From: Mycobacterium sp. GA-2829
Lineage (GTDB): Bacteria; Actinomycetota; Actinomycetes; Mycobacteriales; Mycobacteriaceae
Direction: 5' to 3'
NCBI RefSeq assembly: GCF_001499965.1
Contig: NZ_LQIT01000033.1
Location: forward strand, 1-64,000
Length of the DNA stretch: 64,000 nucleotides
Shown: positions 34,738 to 42,561 of the stretch, piece after piece
How positions within the stretch are numbered: the stretch's first letter is position 1
Layout of the letters: the number at the start of each line of letters is the position of its first letter
Made by a program: the position numbers and the translations under genes
The notes under the pieces: model-generated
The model's input: only the letters and a program-made list of their open reading frames with translations
Told to the model about the DNA's origin: nothing
Database searches by the model: none

Positions 34738-35727
34738 GTGAGCGGTAGGGGAGCGGCGCGGCCGACGAAGGCCGACGTGGCCCGCATGGCCAACGTGTCG
34801 ACCGCGACCGTCAGCTACGTCCTCAACAATGTTGAGAGCCAACGGATCTCACCGAAGACCCGGGATGCGGTCCGCAAGGCCGCCGAGACGCTGGGTTACC
34901 GGCCGAACCTGGCCGCGCGCAACCTCGCCGTGGGCGGCAGCGGCGTCGTGCTCTACATCGTGCCCCGCATCGCGCTCGGCGAGCTGCCCATGGAGGTGGG
35001 CAGCAGGCTGACGACGGCGTTGGCGCGCCACGGCATCGTGCTGTCGCTGCAGTTCGAGACCGACGACGACCGCAACGTCGTCGATGCGATCAACGACCTC
35101 AACCCCGTCGCCGTCACCAGCGTCTTCCCCCTGACCGGTGCCGCACTGGCCGCCGCCGACGCCGCGGGCATCCCGCAGATCCACGTCGGCAGCGCGCAGC
35201 TGCGGGCCCTCGGCGATCTGCACCTGTCCATCGGCGCGCTGCGCGTCTCGCACCTGCAGGAGCGGGGCCATCGCAGATTCGCGTTCGCCTACTCCGACGT
35301 CGACAAACTGCGCCCGCTCGGCGACTACTGGCTGGCCGGGCTGCAGGCAGCCGTCCGCGAGTGCGGACTGCCCGAACTCGCGGTCGGCACCGTCGCGACC
35401 GACGGCAGCAACGCCGCCGCGGTGGTACGCGGATGGGTCGACGCGGGTGTCACCGCGGTGTGCGCGGATAGCGACGAGACGGCGTTCGTGGTGCTGCACG
35501 GGCTGCGCGCGGCCGGGCTGCGGTGCCCCGACGACCTCGCGGTCATCGGGGTCGACGCCCGCCCCCTCGGCGCGGTGAGCGGTCCGCCGCTGACCTCGGT
35601 CGGCTTCGACGCCAAGGAGATCGTCGACTTCGCTGTCGCGGCGATGATGGCCGAACTCGGCTACCCCGTCGAGTACCAGCCGAACAGCCGCGACATGGCC
35701 CGGTTGATCCAGCGCGCCTCCACTTGA
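34738..35727 (+). CDS. LacI-family transcriptional repressor
   Basis: The 329-aa protein has the LacI helix-turn-helix at residues about 10-30 (TKADVARMANVSTATVSYVLN) and hinge helix (NLAARNLAVG), then a periplasmic-binding-type sensor domain with HVGSAQL, RGHRRFAFAYS and DDLAVIGVDARPLGAV. Four bases separate it from the transporter gene upstream, so both form one operon. Two matching palindromes, before the transporter and before the P450, are its probable operators. The ligand is unknown; it need not be a sugar. Confidence 0.9.
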   Translation: MSGRGAARPTKADVARMANVSTATVSYVLNNVESQRISPKTRDAVRKAAETLGYRPNLAARNLAVGGSGVVLYIVPRIALGELPMEVGSRLTTALARHGIVLSLQFETDDDRNVVDAINDLNPVAVTSVFPLTGAALAAADAAGIPQIHVGSAQLRALGDLHLSIGALRVSHLQERGHRRFAFAYSDVDKLRPLGDYWLAGLQAAVRECGLPELAVGTVATDGSNAAAVVRGWVDAGVTAVCADSDETAFVVLHGLRAAGLRCPDDLAVIGVDARPLGAVSGPPLTSVGFDAKEIVDFAVAAMMAELGYPVEYQPNSRDMARLIQRAST

Positions 35728-35766
35728 GGCGTTACATCCAAACCGAAATTTGTTGCTTCCGGCCAC

Positions 35767-35782
35767 GCTTACGCGTGTAAGC
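35767..35782. promoter_or_regulatory. Putative LacI-family operator upstream of the P450
   Basis: GCTTACGCGTGTAAGC is a near-perfect 16-bp palindrome (7 of 8 symmetric pairs) 30 nt before the P450 GTG. It shares GCTTACGCG-N2-TAAGC with the site at 33371-33386. Confidence 0.7.
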
Positions 35783-35812
35783 TGCCTCTCGCGTACAGAG
35801 AGGCGGATTACC

Positions 35813-37015
35813 GTGACCGTGAGTGCCAGCCCCGACGTGTACTTCGACCCGTACGACGTCGAACTCAATGCCGACCCCTACCCGATGTTCAAGCGTCTGC
35901 GCGAAGAGGCGCCGCTGTACTACAACGCCCAGCACGACTTCTACGCCGTGAGCCGCTACGACGACGTCTGCAAGGCGCTGGTCGACCACGAGACGTTCAG
36001 TTCGGCGCGCGGTGCGATCGTCGAACTCATCAAGGCCAACATCGACATCCCGCCGGGCACGGTGATCTTCGAGGACCCCCCGATCCACGACGTGCACCGC
36101 AAACTGCTCGCGCGCATGTTCACCCCGCGCAAGATCAACGCGCTCGAACCCAAGATCCGCGAGTTCTGCGCGCAGAGCCTCGATCCGCTCGTCGGCGCGG
36201 ACGGCTTCGACTTCATCACCGACTTCGGAGCGCAGATGCCGATGAAGGTGATCAGCTCGCTGCTCGGCATCCCCGAAGACGATCAGGAGATGATCCGCGA
36301 CTACGGCAACGCCCAATTGCGCACCGAGGCGGGCAAACTCATGTCGGCGGCCGAACAGGGCATGGTCACCGGGGAGGTCTTCGAGGCCTACATCGACTGG
36401 CGGAAGGACAATCCGTCCGACGACATCATGACCGAACTGCTCAACGTCGAGTTCACCGACGAGACGGGTACCGTCCGCCGGCTGCGCCGCGAGGAACTGC
36501 TGGTCTACCTCAACGTGGTGGCCGGCGCGGGGAACGAGACCACGACGCGCCTGATCGGGTGGGCGGCCAAGGTCCTCGCCGAACATCCCGACCAGCGGCG
36601 CGAACTGGTCGAGAACCCCGCTCTCATCCCGCAGGCGGTCGAGGAGCTGCTGCGCTTCGAACCGCCGGCCCCGCATGTGGCGCGCTACGTCACCCGCGAC
36701 ATCGAGATCCACGGGCAGGTCGTCCCGGAGGGCAGCGTGATGATGATGCTGATCGGCGCCGCCGTCCGCGACCATCGCCAATTCCCGCCCGACGGCGACG
36801 TTTTCGACATCCACCGCGAACCGCGTCAGCACCTCGCGTTCAGTGTCGGCACGCACTACTGCCTCGGCTCGGCGCTGGCCCGGCTGGAAGGCCGGATCGC
36901 GATCGAGGAGATCCTCAAGCGGTTCCCGGAGTGGGACGTCGACATGGCCAACGCCGCACTGTCGCCGACGTCGACTGTGCGGGGCTGGGATTTGATGCCG
37001 GCGATCTTGCGGTGA
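35813..37015 (+). CDS. Cytochrome P450
   Basis: A soluble bacterial P450 of 400 aa. The oxygen-activating I-helix motif AGNETT is at 239-244, ExxR at Glu278-Arg281, and the heme loop FSVGTHYCLGSALAR places the ligand at Cys350. The substrate is unknown; the family hydroxylates hydrophobic compounds and needs a ferredoxin and reductase, which are not adjacent (the ferredoxin at 49196 is of plant 2Fe-2S type). GTG 35813 has AGAGAGG upstream; GTG 35819 is an alternative. The stop overlaps the kinase start (GTGA). Confidence 0.93.
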   Translation: MTVSASPDVYFDPYDVELNADPYPMFKRLREEAPLYYNAQHDFYAVSRYDDVCKALVDHETFSSARGAIVELIKANIDIPPGTVIFEDPPIHDVHRKLLARMFTPRKINALEPKIREFCAQSLDPLVGADGFDFITDFGAQMPMKVISSLLGIPEDDQEMIRDYGNAQLRTEAGKLMSAAEQGMVTGEVFEAYIDWRKDNPSDDIMTELLNVEFTDETGTVRRLRREELLVYLNVVAGAGNETTTRLIGWAAKVLAEHPDQRRELVENPALIPQAVEELLRFEPPAPHVARYVTRDIEIHGQVVPEGSVMMMLIGAAVRDHRQFPPDGDVFDIHREPRQHLAFSVGTHYCLGSALARLEGRIAIEEILKRFPEWDVDMANAALSPTSTVRGWDLMPAILR

Positions 37016-38085
37016 CCGCCACCGCGCTCGTCGTCCCGAAGGACTGGGACGAGATCACCCCCGACTGGATGACGGCCGCACTGTCGGCGCACCACCCCGA
37101 TGCGGTCGTCGACACGGTCACGGTCGAGCTGCGCGACGACGGCACCAACCGGCGGGCCCGGCTGCGCCTGGGCTATTCCGCGGGTTCGGGGCCGCAGACG
37201 GTGTTCGTCAAGGCGGTCGATCCGGCGCACCGTGACCTGGTCCGGCTGACCAGCGGGCTCTTCCACGAACCGCGGCTGTTCACCTCACGCGTGGACCTGC
37301 CGCTGGAACACCCGACCGTGTACACCGCGCTGATCGACGAGGTGGCCGAGGACTTCATCCTGGTGATGGAGGACCTCACCGCCCGCGACGCCGATCCGCG
37401 GGATGCGACGCGCCCGCTGACCGTCGAACAGGCCGCGACGGGTGTGCGGGGTCTGGCGCGGATGCACGGCAAGTATTGGGGGACAAGGGTTCTCGAGGAA
37501 CCCGCGCTGGACTGGCTGGAACCGTTCGTCCCCTGGGACGGGATGGGCGCCGCACCGCTGTCCGAAGCGCAGAAGCGCCTCGGCGACGACGCCCCGGACG
37601 CGGTGCTGGCGTTGACCATCGGCGAACTCATCGACGACATCTGGAAGCCCTACATCCGCAGCCTGACCAAGGCGCCGCAGACGCTGCTGCACGGCGATCC
37701 GCACATCGGCAACACCTATCTGCTGCCCGACGGTGAGGTCGGCTTCCTGGACTGGCAGGTCGCCCGCCGCGGCAACTGGTCGCTGGACCTGGGCTACTTC
37801 CTGCAGGGCGCGTTGACTGTCGAGGACCGGCGCAGCAGCGAACGCCACCTGCTCGAGGAGTACCGCGACGCACTGGGCCTGCCCGCCGACGAACTGCCGT
37901 CCCTCGGGGAGATCTGGCTGCGCTACCGGGCGTCGGTGGCGCACGGGCTGACACTGTGGATGTGCACCGCGAGCGCGGGGGAGCTGTGGCAGCGCCCCGA
38001 CATCGCGATCGCACTGGCGCAACGGTATTCGGCGGCCTACGCCGACCTGCAGACCAGCGAGGCGATCGCCGACATCGACACCTAA
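37012..38085 (+). CDS. APH-fold phosphotransferase (aminoglycoside-phosphotransferase-like)
   Basis: A 357-aa kinase-fold protein. The catalytic loop is LLHGDPHIGNTYL (Asp229, Asn234) and the metal-binding Asp247 lies in GFLDWQVARRG; Lys67 (VFVKAVD) is the likely ATP lysine. It is translationally coupled to the P450, so it probably phosphorylates a related small molecule or its alcohol product. Similar kinases in actinobacterial lipid and steroid loci are annotated only as phosphotransferases. It does not carry marks of a known antibiotic-resistance enzyme. Convergent with the next transporter, stops overlapping by 4 nt. Confidence 0.83.
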   Translation: MTATALVVPKDWDEITPDWMTAALSAHHPDAVVDTVTVELRDDGTNRRARLRLGYSAGSGPQTVFVKAVDPAHRDLVRLTSGLFHEPRLFTSRVDLPLEHPTVYTALIDEVAEDFILVMEDLTARDADPRDATRPLTVEQAATGVRGLARMHGKYWGTRVLEEPALDWLEPFVPWDGMGAAPLSEAQKRLGDDAPDAVLALTIGELIDDIWKPYIRSLTKAPQTLLHGDPHIGNTYLLPDGEVGFLDWQVARRGNWSLDLGYFLQGALTVEDRRSSERHLLEEYRDALGLPADELPSLGEIWLRYRASVAHGLTLWMCTASAGELWQRPDIAIALAQRYSAAYADLQTSEAIADIDT

Positions 38086-39371
38086 CCGCGCCGCCACGGG
38101 CCGGGCAGCAGGCACACCGACACCGCGGAGATCACCGACACCCCGATCATGTACGCGGCGATCGAGTTGCTCGAGTGCGTCGCGGCGTAGAGCGCCGTCG
38201 CGATGGTCGGCGCGAACGCCGATCCCACCACCGCTGAGAGCGTGTAGCCCAGGGACACACCGCTGTAGCGCACATCCGGGTCGAACACGAGGCTGAACAG
38301 CGACCCGGTCACGCCGGCGGCCGGAGCCATCGCGAACCCGAACACCAGCACCACGGCGAGTAGGAACAGTCCTGGCCTGCCGGTGTTGATCAGCGCGAAC
38401 ACGGGCAGCACCGAGACTCCCATGGCCACGACGCCCGCGAGGAAGACCGGTTTGCGCCCGACGGCGTCGGAGACCCGGCCGAACACCGGATACATCACGA
38501 CCGCCACCACGGCCGCGACGCAGACACCGAGAAGGGCTGCTGTGCGGTCGATTCCGGCGACAGTGGTGGCGTAGGAGACCAGATAGGCGACACAGATGTA
38601 GGCGAACACCCCCTGCGACAGATACGCGCCCGCCACGAGCAGGATCTGCCGCCAGTGCCGCCGCACCGCCACCGCGATCGGCAGGCGGACCACCGCCGCA
38701 CGGGCCTGCACGGCGGCGAAGTCGGGACTCTCGGCGAGCGTGAGCCGGATCGCCAGCCCGATCGCGATCAGTACGGCGCTGGCCAGGAACGGAATCCGCC
38801 ACCCCCAGGCCAGAAACTGGTCGTCGGGCAGCAGGGAGACCAGGAAGAACGCCAGCGTCGCGGTCGCGGTCCCCGCCGGGGCGCCCATCTGGGGGAACGC
38901 GCCGTAGAGCCCCTTGCGGTCGGCGTCGGCGTGTTCGACCGCCATCAGCGTCGCGCCGCCCCACTCACCGCCGACCGCGAAGCCCTGCGCCAACCGCAAC
39001 AACGTCAACAGGATCGGCGCGGCGACACCGATCTGCGCGTAGGTGGGCAGCGCGCCCATCAACACCGTGGCGACGCCCATGATGAGCAGCGAGTACACCA
39101 GCATCCGCTTGCGGCCGATGCGATCGCCGTAGTGGCCGAACACGATTCCCCCGAGCGGGCGGGCGACGAAGCCGACGCCGAACGTCGCGAACGACAACAG
39201 CAGTCCGGTCGCGGCGGACACCTCGGGGAAGAACAGCTTCGGGAATACCAGCGCGGCGGCGGTGCCGTAGATCAGGAAGTCGTAGTACTCGACGGTTGTC
39301 CCGATGAAGCTCGCCGACGCGACCCGCAGCGGCGACGTCCTCACTGCGGCGGTCGCACCGGTGGCTGCCAT
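38082..39371 (-). CDS. MHS-family MFS transporter
   Basis: A 429-aa, 12-helix permease with GTTVEYYDFLIYGTAAALVF, ARPLGGIVFGHYGDRIGRKR and QGFAVGGEWGGATLMAVEHA, the subgroup whose second helix reads YYDF. It is less like the other two MHS transporters nearby than they are like each other. It lies 41 nt after the transporter gene at 39413-40723 on the same strand, so they may be co-transcribed. Substrate unknown, likely an organic acid or zwitterion. Confidence 0.85.
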   Translation of the reverse strand: MAATGATAAVRTSPLRVASASFIGTTVEYYDFLIYGTAAALVFPKLFFPEVSAATGLLLSFATFGVGFVARPLGGIVFGHYGDRIGRKRMLVYSLLIMGVATVLMGALPTYAQIGVAAPILLTLLRLAQGFAVGGEWGGATLMAVEHADADRKGLYGAFPQMGAPAGTATATLAFFLVSLLPDDQFLAWGWRIPFLASAVLIAIGLAIRLTLAESPDFAAVQARAAVVRLPIAVAVRRHWRQILLVAGAYLSQGVFAYICVAYLVSYATTVAGIDRTAALLGVCVAAVVAVVMYPVFGRVSDAVGRKPVFLAGVVAMGVSVLPVFALINTGRPGLFLLAVVLVFGFAMAPAAGVTGSLFSLVFDPDVRYSGVSLGYTLSAVVGSAFAPTIATALYAATHSSNSIAAYMIGVSVISAVSVCLLPGPWRRG

Positions 39372-39412
39372 GGGTGGACATTATCGGCCGATCCGCGGCC
39401 GGGCAAGGTTCC

Positions 39413-40723
39413 TCACACCCGCATGCGCAGAGGACGATTCGCGGTCTCGCGCATCGTCAGGATCGTGGCCAGCGAGACGACGGCCGCCACGATCACGTAG
39501 TAGGCGGGGGCGAGGTCGTTACCCGTGCGGTCGGTCAGCCAGGTCGCGACATACGGTGCGGTGCCGCCGAACAACGCCACCGAGGTGTTGTAGCCGATCG
39601 AGTATCCGCTCGAGCGCACCCGGGTGGCGAACAGTTCGGCGCCCGCGGCCAGTGAGCCCGCGACGAACACCGCCTCCAGTGCCGACAGTCCGGCATGTCC
39701 GGCGATCGCGCCCAGCAGCGTCCCGGTCTTGAACAGCGCGAACAACGGGTAGGCGAACACCGCGAAGCCGACAGCGCCCGCGATCAGCAACGGTTTGCGT
39801 CCCAGGCGGTCCGACAGCGCGCCCAGCGGCAGGATCAGCACCAGAGCCACGACACTGGCCACGGTGATCGAGACGAACGAGTCGGTCTTGGTGAAGCCGA
39901 GCGTCTCGGTCATGTAGCTCGGTAGGTAGGTGAACACCGTGTAGAAGCCGACGTTGTGGATGATGACCAGCCCGGCGATCTGCAGGATCTGCTTCCACGA
40001 CGTCTTCACCGCGTCCCGCAGCGGGGTGGCCGACACCTCACCCGATTCCTTGAGCTCCTCGAAATCCGGTGTGTCACCGAGGCGTAACCGGATGTAGAGG
40101 CCGACACCGCCCAGCACGCCCGCAATGAGGAACGGGATGCGCCACCCGTAGGAGTCCATCGCCGGTTCGCTCAGCACGGTCTCCAGCACGGTGACCGTGA
40201 TCGAGCCGAGCAGGAACCCGACGACCACGCTCCAGACCAGGAAGCTGACCACGAAACCGCGGTGCCGGTCGGGGGCGAACTCGGCGAGATAGCATGCCCC
40301 GCTGCCATATTCGCCTCCCGCGGAGAAGCCCTGCACACACCGCAGCAGGAGCAGCAACAGCGGTGCCGCGACGCCGATCGCGTCGTAACTCGGCAGCAGA
40401 CCGATGGCGAACGTGGACGCCGACATCAACAGGATGACCAGGGCCAGCACCTTCTGGCGGCCGATCCGGTCGCCGAGCGGTCCGAAGAAGAAGCCGCCGA
40501 GGGGCCGCATGAAGAACGCCGCGGCGAAGATGGCGAAGGTGTTCAGCAGTGCGGCGGTGTCGTCGGCGGTCGGGAAGAACTTGTCGGCGATGTAGGTGGC
40601 GAGGAATCCGTAGATGGCGAAGTCGAACCACTCCACGGTGTTGCCGATCGCCGCACCGCGCACTGCGCGCCGCACTTCGAGCGGTTGCGCCTCGCGGTGG
40701 CGTTGTCCGTCGATGGTGGCCAT
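39413..40723 (-). CDS. MHS-family MFS transporter (paralog of 33405 gene)
   Basis: A 436-aa permease. NTVEWFDFAIYGFLATYIA, MRPLGGFFFGPLGDRIGRQK and QGFSAGGEYGSGACYLAEFA run almost in step with the transporter at 33405-34733, so the two come from a duplication or from the same subfamily. ATG 40723 has AGGAG five bases upstream. No LacI-type palindrome is seen before it, so regulation has probably diverged. A cyclase gene ends 70 nt upstream. Confidence 0.85.
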   Translation of the reverse strand: MATIDGQRHREAQPLEVRRAVRGAAIGNTVEWFDFAIYGFLATYIADKFFPTADDTAALLNTFAIFAAAFFMRPLGGFFFGPLGDRIGRQKVLALVILLMSASTFAIGLLPSYDAIGVAAPLLLLLLRCVQGFSAGGEYGSGACYLAEFAPDRHRGFVVSFLVWSVVVGFLLGSITVTVLETVLSEPAMDSYGWRIPFLIAGVLGGVGLYIRLRLGDTPDFEELKESGEVSATPLRDAVKTSWKQILQIAGLVIIHNVGFYTVFTYLPSYMTETLGFTKTDSFVSITVASVVALVLILPLGALSDRLGRKPLLIAGAVGFAVFAYPLFALFKTGTLLGAIAGHAGLSALEAVFVAGSLAAGAELFATRVRSSGYSIGYNTSVALFGGTAPYVATWLTDRTGNDLAPAYYVIVAAVVSLATILTMRETANRPLRMRV

Positions 40724-40793
40724 GGCTACTCCTCGATCGCGACGTCGACCTCAGTGGGTTCGAGCATTCCCGATCTTGTGCCGAGCTAACCGC

Positions 40794-42245
40794 CTAGGTG
40801 AGCGGGGCGAAGATCGGCGTCGGGGCCGGCCGGCCGCGCAGGACGACCTCCCCGCAGGCGGTCCAGCGGCTGCGCTCCCGCGGGTCGGCGCGCTCGGAGA
40901 CCGCCCCCGAGCACAGCACCCGGGCGTCGGAGGACTTCGCGTGGTCGGCCAGGCGGGCGGCCTCGTTGACCGCGTCGCCGATCACGGTGTACTCGTAGCG
41001 GTTCTCCGCGCCGATGTTGCCGGCGAACACCGGGCCCGCGGAGACGCCGATACCGAAATCCAGCGGTCTGCAGCGTAACTCGGCGGCCAGCGTGCGCGCG
41101 GCGACCAAGGCGGCGTCGGCGGGACGGTCGATCGCCAGCGGTGCGCCGAACACCGCGAGCGCGGCATCGCCCTGGAACTTGTTGATGAGCCCGTGCGCCT
41201 CGTCGACCACGGCGACGACGATCCCGAAGAAGTCGTTGAGCAGTTCGGCGACCCGTTGCGGCTCCCGTGCGGTCGCCAGCCGTGTCGACCCCACCAGATC
41301 GACGAAGAGCACCGCCACCTCCCGCACGTCGCCCTGCCCGCCGGTCGCCTCCTCGGCCCGGCGCACCACCTCCGGCCCCACGTGACGGCCGAACAGGTCG
41401 CGCAGGCGGTCGCGTTCCCGCAGGCCGAGCACCATGCGGTTGTATCCGCTCTGCAGATGCCCGATCTCGGAGCGGTCGTAGACGTCGACGAGCCGCCCGG
41501 CGCCGCCGCGCTCGATCTCGCCCATCGCCTCGACCACGTCGCGGACCGGGTCCGAGATCGACCGGGACACCACGATCATCGTGCGCAGGCCGAGCAGCAC
41601 GGCGACCAGCGCGAGCACCAGCACCGGCAGGTCGATCGCCGCGGCGTCCCCGGCCAGCACGCCGAACCGTCGCAGCGTCACCAGCGCCACGATGCCCGCG
41701 CCGGGCAGCGCGATGCACACGATCCACATGAAGATCAGCCGCCCCCGGACGCCGGGTACGGATTCGGCGTGCGCCACCTCGGGGGTCAGCACGGCCATCA
41801 GCGGGCGCAGGGTGCGCTGGGTGAACAGGAATCCGGTGCAGACCGTCGCGGTGCCGCCGAACATCGCGGCCGTGACGAGTACGGCGAGCGGTTCGGAACC
41901 GGCCCGTTGGTTGAGGGCGACGAGGACGGCGACCGCCACGGCCCAGGGGGCGAGCAGCACCGTGGACAGCCGCGCGGTGACGTTCAGCGCAGGACCCGGA
42001 CGGTCGCCCGGACGTCGCCCCTCGGCCCAGCGCCGGAATGCGGGTGCGAGTGCGACGGCGCCACCGGTCGTCGTGATCAGCGCGCCCGCCACGAACAGGG
42101 TCGCCACCGCGACCAGGTTGTGCGTGGTCAGCAGCACCTGCGCGCCCGCGACCCGCTCGACACCGAGCGTGACGACGATCGCGGTGACCTCGGCGGCGGT
42201 CAGCAGGAACGCGACCGCCAGACCCGCGGTGTACCTGGCGCGCAC
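40794..42245 (-). CDS. Membrane class III adenylate cyclase with HAMP domain (second copy)
   Basis: The 483-aa protein has about six helices (10-225), a HAMP linker (SISDPVRDVVEAMGEIERG) and a cyclase domain with Asp316 (FVDLVGST), Lys356 and Asp360 (NKFQGD) and VIGDAVNEAARL, so all main catalytic residues are present. KFQGD replaces the usual KFEGD. It lacks the soluble N-terminus of the first cyclase. It is the last gene of a minus-strand run SDR-ligase-small protein-cyclase with gaps of 13 nt or less, which places cAMP production under the same promoter as acyl-CoA genes. GTG start at 42245. Confidence 0.9.
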   Translation of the reverse strand: MRARYTAGLAVAFLLTAAEVTAIVVTLGVERVAGAQVLLTTHNLVAVATLFVAGALITTTGGAVALAPAFRRWAEGRRPGDRPGPALNVTARLSTVLLAPWAVAVAVLVALNQRAGSEPLAVLVTAAMFGGTATVCTGFLFTQRTLRPLMAVLTPEVAHAESVPGVRGRLIFMWIVCIALPGAGIVALVTLRRFGVLAGDAAAIDLPVLVLALVAVLLGLRTMIVVSRSISDPVRDVVEAMGEIERGGAGRLVDVYDRSEIGHLQSGYNRMVLGLRERDRLRDLFGRHVGPEVVRRAEEATGGQGDVREVAVLFVDLVGSTRLATAREPQRVAELLNDFFGIVVAVVDEAHGLINKFQGDAALAVFGAPLAIDRPADAALVAARTLAAELRCRPLDFGIGVSAGPVFAGNIGAENRYEYTVIGDAVNEAARLADHAKSSDARVLCSGAVSERADPRERSRWTACGEVVLRGRPAPTPIFAPLT

Positions 42246-42258
42246 CCGCCGGGCGGTG

Positions 42259-42561
42259 TCAGTCGCTGGCGGGAAGGGGTTTGGCCTCTTTGAGGTTCAG
42301 CGGGGTGCTGCCGATGGACAGGGTGCCCGCACCGGCTTTGGTCACCAGGACCTCGGCGCCGTTGTCGTCGACGTAACGCTTACCCATCACGTTGCCGTCG
42401 GACAGCGCGGGATCGATGGTCAGGTCGGACGCCTTCTGGCCGTCCAGCGGCACCATCGGCGCACCGCCGGCGCGGAGATCGTCGAGGCTGTCGGCGCTGC
42501 GCACCACGATCACCTGGGTGTCACAGACCTGGCTCTGCAGGCGGGTGCCGTTCTTGATCAT
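42259..42561 (-). CDS. Small conserved hypothetical protein in the acyl-CoA operon
   Basis: A 100-aa soluble protein that I cannot assign to a characterised family. It starts MIKNGTRLQSQVCDTQVIVV; a single Cys13 and the repeated GAxMV/LDG and GKRYVDDNGAEVLVTKAGAG segments suggest a compact beta-rich fold. The ATG overlaps the stop of the acyl-CoA synthetase (ATGA) and the cyclase follows after 13 nt. The tight coupling suggests a role with the synthetase or its product, for example as an accessory or binding protein; that is inference. Confidence 0.7.
   Translation of the reverse strand: MIKNGTRLQSQVCDTQVIVVRSADSLDDLRAGGAPMVPLDGQKASDLTIDPALSDGNVMGKRYVDDNGAEVLVTKAGAGTLSIGSTPLNLKEAKPLPASD

Noticed and set aside
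35813..37015. Ferredoxin at 49196 as redox partner of the P450
   Set aside because: It is a plant-type 2Fe-2S protein 12 kb away under a different operator; bacterial P450s of this class normally use other ferredoxins, so no link is supported.
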